Assembly (NCBI RefSeq): GCF_030540875.1 | Contig: NZ_JAUOEM010000001.1 | Coordinates: 1,116,001 to 1,180,000 of the forward strand | Length of the DNA stretch: 64,000 nucleotides | Source: Flavivirga amylovorans | Lineage (GTDB): Bacteria > Bacteroidota > Bacteroidia > Flavobacteriales > Flavobacteriaceae | Direction: 5' to 3' | Shown: one piece after another, positions 17,401 to 25,294 of the stretch | Position numbering within the stretch: the stretch's first letter is position 1 | Layout: the number at the start of each line of letters is the position of its first letter | Made by a program: the position numbers and the translations under genes | The notes under the pieces: model-generated | Told to the model about the DNA's origin: nothing | Databases searched by the model: none | What the model saw: only the letters and a program-made list of their open reading frames with translations

Positions 17401-17983
17401 ATTTGCTATTGGAGAAATAGCAGAGTTTAACAATCAGTTATTTGGAATTACATCAGCAGCAGAAGAGCAAGCAGCTATACTAGCAAATTTTATTGCGGGA
17501 GACATTAGCTGTTCTTATAATGGTTCGGTACTAATGAATATTTTGAAATTTAATGATTTAAACCTTTGTAGTATAGGAGACATTATTGTACCAGATAATG
17601 ATGATAGTTACGAAGAGATCATTTTTACAGATATTAAAAAGCGTTATTACAAAAAATGTATTGTCAAAGATGATTTGCTTATTGGAGCTGTTTTAATGGG
17701 TGATAAAAATGAATTTGCCGAATTTAAAACCATGATTGAAAGCAAGATTGAAATGGCAGACAAACGAAATACCTTGCTTCGTGGTTCGTCAAATGACACA
17801 CCGGTATTAGGGAAATTGGTATGTTCTTGTAGTCAAGTTGGTGAAGGTAATATAGAAGAAGCTATAGCAAAAGGTTGCACTAATTTTACAGAATTATGTA
17901 ATAAAACAGGAGCAGGTTTAGGCTGTGGAAGTTGTAAAACCGAGGTTAGGGAAATACTTCATAATTCAAAAGTATTAGCATGA
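14462..17983 (+). CDS. nasA: Assimilatory nitrate reductase fused to an NAD(P)H/FAD reductase
   Basis: A 1173-residue fusion. Residues about 1-690 are a molybdopterin (bis-MGD) nitrate reductase of the NasA type: the N-terminal [4Fe-4S] motif uses C10, C13, C17 and C45 (CSYCGVGC...MLCSKG), with SRLCMSS, GANPAWCHP, and the C-terminal MGD domain (LTTGRVRDQWHTMTKTG). From about 700 there is a NirB/NasC-like FAD/NAD(P) reductase (IIIVGAGAAAFRF, VVIVGGGLLGLE), and the end is a BFD-like [2Fe-2S] domain (CSCSQVGEGN...CGSCKTEV). In many bacteria the reductase is a separate subunit (NasC). It probably reduces nitrate to nitrite in the cytoplasm using NAD(P)H directly. The next gene overlaps it by 4 bases. 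Confidence 0.93.
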   Translation: MVTNEVKTTCSYCGVGCGIVVKKDINNKVFVEGDKNHPVNKGMLCSKGMNLHYVVNDTSDRILYPEMRWSRSHPRERVSWDDALDRASSVFKSIIKKYGPDSVGFYMSGQSLTEEYYIANKLTKGFLGTNNIDTNSRLCMSSAVVGYKKTFGEDSVPISYEDIELADCFLITGANPAWCHPILFRRIEKRKEDNPDVKIIVIDPRKTDSANFADLHLQLLPGTDVILYNAIGRRLFERGLIDEKFIKNHTEGLAPYKDLIFSTSIKQASKLCGVSEKDIKKAADIIGLSKGFISMWAMGLNQSVVGTDKNVSLLNLSLITGQIGKPGSGPFSLTGQPNAMGGREVGGMANLLAVHKDLMNEEHRREVAQFWGVDKISEKPGYSATEMFEALESGKLKAVWIVCTNPLVSMPNTHQIERAMKKAKFVVVQDISHKSDTVDYADLVLPAAGWLEKEGTMTNSERRISYLPKEIDAPGEARPDVEIFCDFAQRMGFRGFNYGNASEIYDEYASMTKGTNIDVSFLNYDRLKNEGTFQWPVPEYRHEGTPRLFEDKKFYTPSQKAQFNLPSTIKNTSVQPSEDFPLILTTGRVRDQWHTMTKTGKVSRLKTHYPTPVLEINPVDAYLCKLKDSGIAEIRSENGVVRVRAKITDTIKKGVVFLPMHWGKQLQSDLNRTNNLTNTHVDPVSKEPDFKFTCVSVSKYEKPVEKIIIVGAGAAAFRFVQNYRESNEVDEIHVFSKEPNLFYNRVLLPEYVTEELTWEQLLKIKKLELNKLNIQVHPETSISNIDKENKVVTDSHNEKHTFDKLILATGSRAFIPKDVQIDLPGRFTMRNKMDADKFKAYLDATNLPPEDQHVVIVGGGLLGLELAAAMKHKNAKITIVQRASRLMERQLDKVSSKLLALDVQERGIQIYFDNEVSTVFDDEDTGELNITLKSGKLITANAIVYAIGTIPNVEIARENGIDCSRGVKVNQHLQSSDPDIFAIGEIAEFNNQLFGITSAAEEQAAILANFIAGDISCSYNGSVLMNILKFNDLNLCSIGDIIVPDNDDSYEEIIFTDIKKRYYKKCIVKDDLLIGAVLMGDKNEFAEFKTMIESKIEMADKRNTLLRGSSNDTPVLGKLVCSCSQVGEGNIEEAIAKGCTNFTELCNKTGAGLGCGSCKTEVREILHNSKVLA

Positions 17984-19413
17984 TGAACGAACCATATAGA
18001 TTAAGAATTAATGGAGGTGTGGTATCTCCTGGCGAATTAAAATATATATGTGAAGCCGCAGAAGGTTTAGGCTTAGATGCTATTTCTTTTGGCTCTCGTC
18101 AAGACATTATATTTCCAGAGAAAATTGATAAAAGTAAGTTTGGTAAATTTGACAAAATTCAATTTATTAAACCAAAAAAAGATGGTATAGAAAACATTGT
18201 ATCTTCTTATGTATCGGCAGATATATTGTCAAGTACTTCATGGCTTACTAGTGATAGGTATTTATATGTTATAGAACAATTTAAGCATAAATTAAGCTTA
18301 AGAGTTAATGTAACAGACCCAAAACAACGTTTGGTGCCGTTGTTTACTGGGAATATTAATTTTATAGCTTCAGAGCACGAGGATTATTGGTATTTGTATG
18401 TAAGGCTTCCTGGTTGGAGGAAAACACAAATGTATCCTGCACTTATCTATAGTTGGGATATGGATAAAATTGAACTGGCTATTGAAAACATTTTGCAGGA
18501 AGAACCTGAAACTATTGAAACACTTTTTGAATTAGTAAGCGATGCGATAGATACTAATAATAGAACGGTTGATAAACCCTTGGAGGTCCCTTTTTACCCG
18601 TTTCCATATTATGAGGGAATGAATCGTATTGGCACAGATGGTTATTGGCTGGGATTATATTGGAGAAATAACAGATATGACTTAGCTTTTTTAAAAGCCA
18701 TGTGTGACTTATGTTCTGAAAATAAGATTGGTAAAATTTCGATCACTCCATGGAAATCTTTTATCGTTAAAGGAATTCCATCAAAGTCTAAACTGCAATG
18801 GGAAAAGCTTTTGGGTAAATTTGGTATCAATGTGCGTCATTCCATGTTAGAGATGAATTGGCACGTTCCAGTCAATAATAAAGATGCTTTAAGTTTAAAA
18901 AAATACCTTGTTACTAATTTTGATCAGAATGATATCAGTACGTATGGGTTAACTTTTGGTATTACGAGTCATGAAAGTGATACTTATAATTTCACCTCTA
19001 TAGTTATCGAGAAAAATAAACAACCAGAAGCTATTGGAGATTTTAAAATAAGAGATACCTATAATTTATTGTATGCAAAGAAATTCGATCCAAATACACT
19101 GGAATACATCATGCATGTTCAAGATGTCGATAAGGTAGAATTACCAGGGCTTTTAATGGAATTAAGTCAGTTATATTTTGAGCAATTAGGAACTGAAGAT
19201 GATGATGAAAAAACCGTTGAAATAGCTTCAGAGACATCTGAAGAAGAAGTATATCAATGTAAAGATTGTTTAACTGTTTATAATGAGGTCTATGGAGACA
19301 TGACTCAAAATATAGCTAAAAACACAACGTTTGATAGTCTTCCTGAAACTTATGAATGTTCTCTTTGTGAAGCCCCAAAGAGTCATTTTGAAAAGAAAGT
19401 ATTAGTAAAGTAG
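17980..19413 (+). CDS. Rubredoxin-tailed nitrite/sulfite reductase half-domain protein
   Basis: A 477-residue cytoplasmic protein. The N-terminus (MNEPYRLRINGGVVSPGELKYICEAAEGLGLDAISFGSRQDIIF) is a ferredoxin-like half domain of nitrite/sulfite reductases, and the middle repeats this fold, but the sirohaem/[4Fe-4S] cysteine pattern CX5C...CX3C is absent, so it is unlikely to be a reductase itself. The C-terminal 55 residues form a rubredoxin domain with CKDC...CSLC. It overlaps nasA by 4 bases and must be translationally coupled. It probably carries electrons to, or helps assemble, the nitrate or nitrite reductase; this is inferred from context. Confidence 0.8.
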   Translation: MMNEPYRLRINGGVVSPGELKYICEAAEGLGLDAISFGSRQDIIFPEKIDKSKFGKFDKIQFIKPKKDGIENIVSSYVSADILSSTSWLTSDRYLYVIEQFKHKLSLRVNVTDPKQRLVPLFTGNINFIASEHEDYWYLYVRLPGWRKTQMYPALIYSWDMDKIELAIENILQEEPETIETLFELVSDAIDTNNRTVDKPLEVPFYPFPYYEGMNRIGTDGYWLGLYWRNNRYDLAFLKAMCDLCSENKIGKISITPWKSFIVKGIPSKSKLQWEKLLGKFGINVRHSMLEMNWHVPVNNKDALSLKKYLVTNFDQNDISTYGLTFGITSHESDTYNFTSIVIEKNKQPEAIGDFKIRDTYNLLYAKKFDPNTLEYIMHVQDVDKVELPGLLMELSQLYFEQLGTEDDDEKTVEIASETSEEEVYQCKDCLTVYNEVYGDMTQNIAKNTTFDSLPETYECSLCEAPKSHFEKKVLVK

Positions 19414-19438
19414 GGAGTGAAGTATAATTTAGAGAAGC

Positions 19439-19897
19439 TTACACTCTTGGTTTGTCTATTCCTCTGTCGTACATCACAATACTTCCAGCTACAGATACAT
19501 TCAAGCTTAATTGAGATTTGAATTTCACCAAAAAATGACTTTTTTCTATAGCTTGATTAGATAACCCATGGTCTTCTGCTCCTAATAAATAAACACAGCG
19601 TCTTGGATGATGAAAGGTTTCTAAATCTTCTGCTTCATCTGTTAATTCTACACCGACTATACGAGCGCCTTTTGGTAAGTTTTTTAAAAAATCGTCAAAA
19701 TTTTCATAATGAAAATAAGGCATTGATTTTACTGCATTATGTGTGTCACAAGCTTGTTTTGCATATCTATTCCCAATAGTAAAAATAAAACTTGCTCCAA
19801 GATTTTGTGCAGATCTCCAAAGCACACCAAGATTTTTAGGGGTTTTTCCGTTTTGTATACCTATACCAAAGAATTCATTTTCGAAGTTATTTATCAT
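19439..19897 (-). CDS. SpoU-family RNA methyltransferase
   Basis: A 152-residue SPOUT-type methyltransferase. The three SpoU motifs are visible: GKTPKNLGVLWRSAQNLGA (motif 1), RCVYLLGAEDHGLSNQ (motif 2) and LNVSVAGSIVMYDR (motif 3), which form the SAM-binding knot. The length matches the minimal TrmL/YibK class, which acts on tRNA wobble ribose, although a TrmH-like role cannot be excluded. It ends 25 bases from the nitrate locus and is convergent with it. Confidence 0.88.
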   Translation of the reverse strand: MINNFENEFFGIGIQNGKTPKNLGVLWRSAQNLGASFIFTIGNRYAKQACDTHNAVKSMPYFHYENFDDFLKNLPKGARIVGVELTDEAEDLETFHHPRRCVYLLGAEDHGLSNQAIEKSHFLVKFKSQLSLNVSVAGSIVMYDRGIDKPRV

Positions 19898-20127
19898 AAT
19901 TTCAAAAATAAGTATTCTCAGGTTTCTACTAAAAAATTAAGGTTCTAATTTACTTCAAATAAAAGTTATAATCTTATTATTATATACTCAAGATACATTC
20001 TTTAATGCTACAATAAATATTATTTTATGTAAGTTTATTAGTGTTAAAATTACATTTAATCGAATAAATTTGACTTTTAAAGATGTTTATTGTTATATTC
20101 GTAATGCTAACCTACACGAGAATAATT

Positions 20128-20913
20128 ATGAAACAGTCTTGCCTTATGATAAAAAGACACTACTTTTTATCGTTTTTGTTTATTCAATTTTCTTTAATAC
20201 TTGTACACTCACAATCAATTACTGTGAGTGATAATACTCCATATGAAAGTCCAACATATACCTTTAGTTATATCACAACTGAAGCAATTGGTGCTGGGAG
20301 TAATACACCAAATATATTTTATATGACATTACCAGATGGGTTTCCATCAATTACTAACACTATAGATTATCCAAGTTTATTAGATTCTAACATTGTATTA
20401 AAAGTAAATGGAAGTGAAAGGGTTATAGATGCTACTACCTTTGGACCAATAGGTGGATCGTGGGCAAATGGAATTCAAATGTCTACCTTAGGCGGATCAC
20501 CAGGATTAACAATACCAGCAGGATCATCTATTGAAATTATAGTTACAGGAATTATTATAAATCCTACTGCTGGAGATTACACATTTAAATGGAGAACGGC
20601 AGAGGCAAATGGAGTTGCGACAGAATGGCACTCAGCTGATTTGAATTTTGATATTTTATCTCCTAATAAATATGTTGAATCGAGTTTAAAAGTTGGATTA
20701 TACCCTAATCCATCTAAAGGAATAACAAATATTAGTGTTTCTAATGATTCCAAAATTGAAATCACTGACTTACATGGAAAACGTATTTTAGAAAAAGAAA
20801 TAGATACAGGTGTGTCTCAATTAGTTTTATCGGACTTTAAAATTGGTACTTATATATTAAAAGTAGAAGGGAGCAACCATAGTATAGCTTATAAAAAATT
20901 AGTTAAAAAATAG
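20128..20913 (+). CDS. T9SS-secreted protein with C-terminal sorting domain
   Basis: About 261 residues. The ATG at 20128 gives a basic stretch and a hydrophobic signal peptide ending LILVHSQ; ATG 20146 is an alternative, and the longer frame from 20083 is unlikely. The middle has a beta-rich region without a clear family, including a possible IVTGIIINPTAGDYTFKW Ig-like strand set. The last 80 residues are a T9SS type A sorting domain (VGLYPNPSKGITNISVSND...GTYILKVEGSNHSIAYKKLVK), so the protein crosses the outer membrane by the type IX system and is probably surface-anchored. Function unknown. A strong terminator follows. Confidence 0.8.
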   Translation: MKQSCLMIKRHYFLSFLFIQFSLILVHSQSITVSDNTPYESPTYTFSYITTEAIGAGSNTPNIFYMTLPDGFPSITNTIDYPSLLDSNIVLKVNGSERVIDATTFGPIGGSWANGIQMSTLGGSPGLTIPAGSSIEIIVTGIIINPTAGDYTFKWRTAEANGVATEWHSADLNFDILSPNKYVESSLKVGLYPNPSKGITNISVSNDSKIEITDLHGKRILEKEIDTGVSQLVLSDFKIGTYILKVEGSNHSIAYKKLVKK

Positions 20914-20944
20914 TGAAAAAGAAGAAACCTTAAAATGAAGTCTA

Positions 20945-20977
20945 AAAGCTAAAATATCATTTATTTTAGCTTTTTTT
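20945..20977 (+). terminator. Rho-independent terminator
   Basis: AAAAGCTAAAATA (20945-20957) and TATTTTAGCTTTT (20962-20974) form a 13-bp stem with a 4-base loop followed by more T. It ends the T9SS gene transcript and insulates the downstream H-NOX region. Confidence 0.85.
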
Positions 20978-21032
20978 ATTATTAAATTTTTAAAAGCAAT
21001 AAATGATTTAAGAGACTTCATGTATTTAAAAA

Positions 21033-21122
21033 CCATTCGTCGACACTTAATTTCCATTCAACTATACTTAATTTCCATTTAACGAGGCATACTGTAACGT
21101 ATATCTTATTACATTATTTTTA
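21033..21122 (+). promoter_or_regulatory. Triple 21-bp-phased direct repeat (LytTR-type operator) before the H-NOX region
   Basis: CCATTCGTCGA (21033-21043), CCATTCAACTA (21054-21064) and CCATTTAACGA (21075-21085) are three direct repeats exactly 21 bp apart, joined by near-identical spacers (CACTTAATTT, TACTTAATTT). A -7-like box, TATTTTTA, at 21115-21122 begins 30 bases after the last repeat. Four other promoters in the window show the same repeat pair and the same distance. LytTR regulators bind two imperfect direct repeats about 21-22 bp apart, so the LytTR regulator at 24562 is the obvious candidate; binding is inferred. Confidence 0.7.
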
Positions 21123-21140
21123 TATGGAATTAAATTTATT

Positions 21141-21560
21141 ATGATGAAAAATAATTTAAAAATTCTCCTTATAGAGGACGATATGATAGAAATCATGAAG
21201 CTAAACAGAGTTGTAAAATCTCTGGATCTTAAGCACGATATAGTAGAAGCCCATAATGGAGAAGAGGCTTTGAAAATTTTAGAAAAAAAATACGAATTAC
21301 CTCACATAATTTTATTAGATTTAAACATGCCAAAAATTAATGGTCTGGAATTTTTGTCCATTTTGAAAAAGGACGAAGACTTAAGACATATTCCTGCTAT
21401 TATATTAACAACCTCTAATAATCAAAAAGATTTATTAGAATGTTATAAGTTAGGTATTGCTGGTTATGTTTTAAAACCTTTAAAGTACGAGGATTATGTT
21501 ACTAAAATAGAGAACTTGCTAGCGTATTGGAGTATCAATGAACTAATAAAACTAAGGTAA
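21141..21560 (+). CDS. Stand-alone CheY/Rcp1-like receiver
   Basis: A 139-residue single receiver domain of the Rcp1 type. It has the acidic pocket (IEDD, residues 11-14), phosphoacceptor Asp60 (IILLDLNMP), the Thr (ILTTS) and the Lys (VLKPL). It has no output domain. It is preceded by the triple direct-repeat operator and followed, 157 bases later, by H-NOX, a PAS kinase, an Hpt and a LytTR regulator. Because the kinase lacks a receiver of its own, this protein may carry phosphate between kinase and Hpt; that is inference. Confidence 0.88.
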   Translation: MMKNNLKILLIEDDMIEIMKLNRVVKSLDLKHDIVEAHNGEEALKILEKKYELPHIILLDLNMPKINGLEFLSILKKDEDLRHIPAIILTTSNNQKDLLECYKLGIAGYVLKPLKYEDYVTKIENLLAYWSINELIKLR

Positions 21561-21716
21561 GGCGCTAACAATAGTAAATTATTGACATATAAGCCATTCA
21601 TAAAAAGGATGCATAAAACTCTTATTTATAGAAAGGTTTAATTTAAGAAACGTGCTAGTAGCATGTATTCTTAGTTTTTAATTAACGAATTGTTTTAATT
21701 ACAAAAAAATTAATGT

Positions 21717-22256
21717 ATGAAAGGTATTGTATTTACAGAGTTTTTAGATCTTGTTGAAGAAAAATTTGGTTTGGAAGTAGTCGATAAGATCATATCGCAA
21801 TCAGAATTAGAATCCGAAGGCGCTTATACAGCAGTCGGAACTTATAAATTCTCAGAAATGCTACAATTACTTCAGCACTTAAGTACTCATACAAATATTG
21901 AAATAGATGATTTGTTATTAGTTTACGCAGAACATTTTTTTGATGTTTTAAAACAAAGTTATCCAGGGCTTTTAGCAACGTATAAAGATCCTATAGAGAT
22001 GTTGGCGTCCATTGAAAATCATATTCATGTGGAAGTCAGGAAAATTTATCCTGATGCAGAACTGCCTACTTTTGAAGTTCTTGAAAAAACAAGTAATTCA
22101 CTTGTAATGATTTATAAATCAAGCAGGTCGATGCATCATTTTGGACTGGGATTAATGAACAAAACGTTCGAACATTTCAATTCTACTGCGACTATTGAGT
22201 TAGAGAAAATAAAAGAGGATGGAACAGAGGTTAAGTTTTTAATTAATAAAAATTAA
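21717..22256 (+). CDS. H-NOX haem-based nitric oxide sensor
   Basis: A 179-residue H-NOX (HNOB) protein of the stand-alone type. The proximal haem ligand lies in NHIHVEVRKIYPDAELP (His104, the His of the conserved IH pair), and the porphyrin-propionate motif YxSxR is YKSSR (Tyr133, Ser135, Arg137). Aligned from that motif, the distal position that holds the O2-stabilising Tyr140 of Caldanaerobacter H-NOX is Phe142 here, so an NO-selective, O2-excluding haem is predicted. The stop overlaps the start of the histidine kinase gene by one base (TAATG), so the two are coupled. In Shewanella and Vibrio, stand-alone H-NOX proteins inhibit a partner kinase when NO binds. Family assignment is strong. 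Confidence 0.94.
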   Translation: MKGIVFTEFLDLVEEKFGLEVVDKIISQSELESEGAYTAVGTYKFSEMLQLLQHLSTHTNIEIDDLLLVYAEHFFDVLKQSYPGLLATYKDPIEMLASIENHIHVEVRKIYPDAELPTFEVLEKTSNSLVMIYKSSRSMHHFGLGLMNKTFEHFNSTATIELEKIKEDGTEVKFLINKN

Positions 22257-24235
22257 TGAGTCAAGATCAAATTGACATGTTGAAACGTGCGCTAGCACGC
22301 GAAAAAGTTGCCAGAAAACAGGCAGAAAAAATCCTTGAAGATAAAGCAGGCGAATTATACGAAGCTAAGCAAAAATTAGAAAAATCTTATTCGGAGTTAG
22401 AAGCATTGTTGGATAAAACAGATTCTCAGTTACAAGGTGTTTTTGAAAATATTGTTGATGCTTATGTTATTATAGACCTTAAGGGCTATATTCTAAAAAT
22501 GAATGATGCAGCTGTAGATATGTTAGGGTTTGATAATGCTAAGGAAAATTTCAACCTTATAAAGATGGCAGCACCAGAAGAGACTAAACGTGTTACAGAT
22601 TCATTTAAATTGTTATTAAAAAATGGTGCCATTACAGATTTTTTTCTAAATATTATAACCAGAAAAAAAGAATCTAAATTGGTTCATATTAATGCGAGTG
22701 TTATTTACGATAAAGGAGTTCCAGTAGCGGCACAAGGTATTGTTAGAGATATAACCATAGCCAAACAAAATGAGGAAGAATTAATTGAATCAGAAAATAG
22801 ATTATCAACACTTATTCTTAATTTAGATAGTGGTGTTTTACTTGAAGATGAAAACAGAAAAATAGTACTCACAAACAAAAAGTTTTGTGAATTATTCAGT
22901 ATTCCAATATCTCCAGAATTAATGATAGGACAGGATTGTTTAAATGCAGCAGAACAAAGCAAAAATTTATTTGTAGATAAAGAAAAATTTATATCAAAAA
23001 TTAATAGCATTCTAGTTGATAGAGTAACTGTTTTAGGAGATGAGCTTAAAATGTTAGATGGTAAAATTTTAGAACGCGACTATATTCCTATTTTTAAAAA
23101 TAATCAATATAAGGGACATCTATGGAGTTATAGAGATGTTACTTTAAAAAGAAATTATAGTCAAAGTTTAGAGGCTCAAAAACAAAAGTATAGTAACATT
23201 ATAGCCAATATGAATTTAGGCTTGGTTGAGGCTGATAATGATGGTAAGATATTAATGATAAATCAGAGCTTTTCTGAAATGTCTGGATATTCAGAAGAAG
23301 AAATCATAGGAAAAACAGGTAAAGAACTATTTTTAACAGAAGAAAATGCTGAGGTTATAGAAACTAAAGATGTAAAACGTCGTAAAGGCGAATCACATTC
23401 TTACGAAATAAAAGTTAAAAATAAATCAAATGAAGATAGACATTGGCTAATAAGTGGAGCTCCCAATTATAATTTAAATGGAGAATTAGTAGGTTCTATA
23501 GGTGTTCATTTAGATATCACTGAGATAAAAAAATTAGAACTCCAGAAAGAAAAATTGTTAGCAAAACTGGAAAAGAGTAATGATGAATTACAAGAATACG
23601 CACACATAGTATCTCACGATTTAAAGTCACCATTACGAAGTATAGACGCTTTGGTTAATTGGATAAAAGAAGATAACAAAGGTAAATTAGATGCTGTGAG
23701 TATTCAGAACTTCGAACTCATAGAAACGACATTAGAAAAGATGGAACAACTTATTTCTGATATTTTGTTGTATTCCAGTATAGGTTCTGAGGTTCCTGAA
23801 AAAGAACCCGTAGATTTAAATGACGTAGTTAGTGAACTAAAAACAATACTGTTTGTACCAGAACACATTTCTGTAAATGTACTTAACAAATTACCAGTAG
23901 TAAAAGGAGACAAAACGAAGCTCAAGCAGCTATTTCAAAACTTAATAAGCAATGGGGTTAAGTTTAATGATAAAGAACAGGGTATTATTGAAATAGATGT
24001 ATTAGAACAAAAATCGTTTTATCAATTTTCAATAAAAGATAATGGTGTAGGTATTAAAAAGGAATATCATGACAAGATTTTTAAAATATTCCATTCCCTA
24101 AATACGAGTAAAGAGTCAACAGGAATTGGACTCTCTATAGTCAAAAAAATTATTGACTTATATAAAGGTGAAATCTGGATTGATTCTGAAGTAGGGAAAG
24201 GCACAACATTTTATTTTACACTCAAAAAGAAATGA
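22256..24235 (+). CDS. Multi-PAS histidine kinase, H-NOX partner
   Basis: A 659-residue soluble kinase without membrane segments. The N-terminus is a long signalling-type coiled coil (MSQDQIDMLKRALAREKVARKQ..., residues 1-60), a feature seen in H-NOX-associated kinases. Three PAS/PAC domains follow (about 65-180, 190-300, 315-430), then HisKA with the phosphoacceptor His454 in HIVSHDLKSPLRS, and HATPase_c with NGVKFNDK, KDNGVGIK and GIGLSIVKKII. There is no receiver on the protein. It overlaps H-NOX by one base and the Hpt gene by four, so all three are translated together. I infer that H-NOX controls its activity in response to NO. Confidence 0.92.
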   Translation: MSQDQIDMLKRALAREKVARKQAEKILEDKAGELYEAKQKLEKSYSELEALLDKTDSQLQGVFENIVDAYVIIDLKGYILKMNDAAVDMLGFDNAKENFNLIKMAAPEETKRVTDSFKLLLKNGAITDFFLNIITRKKESKLVHINASVIYDKGVPVAAQGIVRDITIAKQNEEELIESENRLSTLILNLDSGVLLEDENRKIVLTNKKFCELFSIPISPELMIGQDCLNAAEQSKNLFVDKEKFISKINSILVDRVTVLGDELKMLDGKILERDYIPIFKNNQYKGHLWSYRDVTLKRNYSQSLEAQKQKYSNIIANMNLGLVEADNDGKILMINQSFSEMSGYSEEEIIGKTGKELFLTEENAEVIETKDVKRRKGESHSYEIKVKNKSNEDRHWLISGAPNYNLNGELVGSIGVHLDITEIKKLELQKEKLLAKLEKSNDELQEYAHIVSHDLKSPLRSIDALVNWIKEDNKGKLDAVSIQNFELIETTLEKMEQLISDILLYSSIGSEVPEKEPVDLNDVVSELKTILFVPEHISVNVLNKLPVVKGDKTKLKQLFQNLISNGVKFNDKEQGIIEIDVLEQKSFYQFSIKDNGVGIKKEYHDKIFKIFHSLNTSKESTGIGLSIVKKIIDLYKGEIWIDSEVGKGTTFYFTLKKK

Positions 24236-24552
24236 TAGAACAACCTAATTTATCATACATAAATACGCTTTCAGGCGGAGATGAGGCTTTTAAAGCTAAG
24301 ATGATTACTATTATTAAAAATGAATTTCCAATTGAAAAAGAAATCTACTATAAAAACATTGAAGCTGAAAACTTTAAAGAATCAGCAGAAAATGTACACA
24401 AAATTAAACATAAAATTAGTATTTTAGGACTTGAAAAAAGTTATAAGGTAGCTGACGATTTTGAAAATAATTTAAAAGAGGGCAGTATAATTGGTAAAGA
24501 AGAGTTTGATGCCATTTTACAACTTATTACAGACTTTTTAAAGACACTATAA
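24232..24552 (+). CDS. Histidine phosphotransfer (Hpt) protein
   Basis: A 106-residue helical-bundle protein with the Hpt motif VHKIKHKISILGL; the first His (His56) is the likely phosphoacceptor, followed by K and a G. It overlaps the kinase gene by four bases (ATGA) and precedes the LytTR regulator by 9 bases. A free Hpt implies a multi-step phosphorelay in which the phosphate first reaches a receiver, then Hpt, then one or more output receivers. Candidate receivers in the window are the protein at 21141, the LytTR regulator and the two receiver-GT2 fusions. Confidence 0.85.
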   Translation: MIEQPNLSYINTLSGGDEAFKAKMITIIKNEFPIEKEIYYKNIEAENFKESAENVHKIKHKISILGLEKSYKVADDFENNLKEGSIIGKEEFDAILQLITDFLKTL

Positions 24553-24561
24553 TTACTTCTT

Positions 24562-25275
24562 ATGAATTGTATTATTATTGATGATGAAGCTACGGCCAGA
24601 GCTATTATCTCTCAGCTTTGCACAAATATTCCAAGTTTAAACATTCTTGAAGAATTTCCTAATGCGATTCAAGCCATTAAGTTTTTAAATCAAAATCATG
24701 TAGATCTTATCTTTTTAGATATACACATGCCAGACTTTACGGGGTTTGATTTTATTCAAACCTTAAAGAATCCTCCTAAAATAATTTTGACGACTTCGGA
24801 TGCTAATTTTGCGATTGAAGCTTTTGAATACGATTGTATTGTAGATTATTTGGTAAAACCCATAGCCTTACCACGTTTTGAGAAAGCCATACAAAAAGCT
24901 GAAGCGACAGCGTCTGATACAATTAAAAGTAATGAACCTACTACTGCTTTAGAAACAGCTTCGGGTAATGATTTGTATATAAATATAGACAGACGTTTAA
25001 TAAAACTAGATATTCCTAGTATTTACCTTATTGAAGCTAAAGGTGATTATATCAATGTGAAAACAGAGGACAAAAATTACACAGTGCATTCTACCTTAAA
25101 AAAGATTGAAGAAAAATTACCAGATTCATTATTCCTTAAAGTACATCGTTCTTACATCATCAATATTAAAAAAATCATAGATATTGAAGATAATAGTGTA
25201 CTAATTAAAAAGGATGTGATTCCTGTTAGTCGCTCAAACAGACCGGAACTGATGAAGCGTTTGAATTTGTTGTAA
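24562..25275 (+). CDS. LytTR-family response regulator
   Basis: A 237-residue regulator. The receiver (residues 1-115) has D7-D8, phosphoacceptor Asp53 (LIFLDIHMPDFTG), Thr (ILTTSDAN) and Lys (YLVKPI). The C-terminal LytTR domain (about 140-237) shows the usual pattern: IYLIEAKGDYINVKTEDKNYTVHSTLKKIEEKLP...FLKVHRSYIINIKKI...VIPVSRSNRPEL. It ends the H-NOX operon. It is the only LytTR protein in the window, and five promoters in the window carry 21-bp-phased direct repeats, the usual LytTR operator form. I infer that it regulates its own operon and the polysaccharide locus. Confidence 0.92.
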   Translation: MNCIIIDDEATARAIISQLCTNIPSLNILEEFPNAIQAIKFLNQNHVDLIFLDIHMPDFTGFDFIQTLKNPPKIILTTSDANFAIEAFEYDCIVDYLVKPIALPRFEKAIQKAEATASDTIKSNEPTTALETASGNDLYINIDRRLIKLDIPSIYLIEAKGDYINVKTEDKNYTVHSTLKKIEEKLPDSLFLKVHRSYIINIKKIIDIEDNSVLIKKDVIPVSRSNRPELMKRLNLL

Positions 25276-25294
25276 GCTTTAAAATTATACGTAG

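Noticed and set aside
20083-20127. Upstream ATG extending the T9SS protein to 276 residues
   Set aside because: It would place 15 extra hydrophobic residues before a normal basic signal peptide start; ATG 20128 gives a standard signal peptide.
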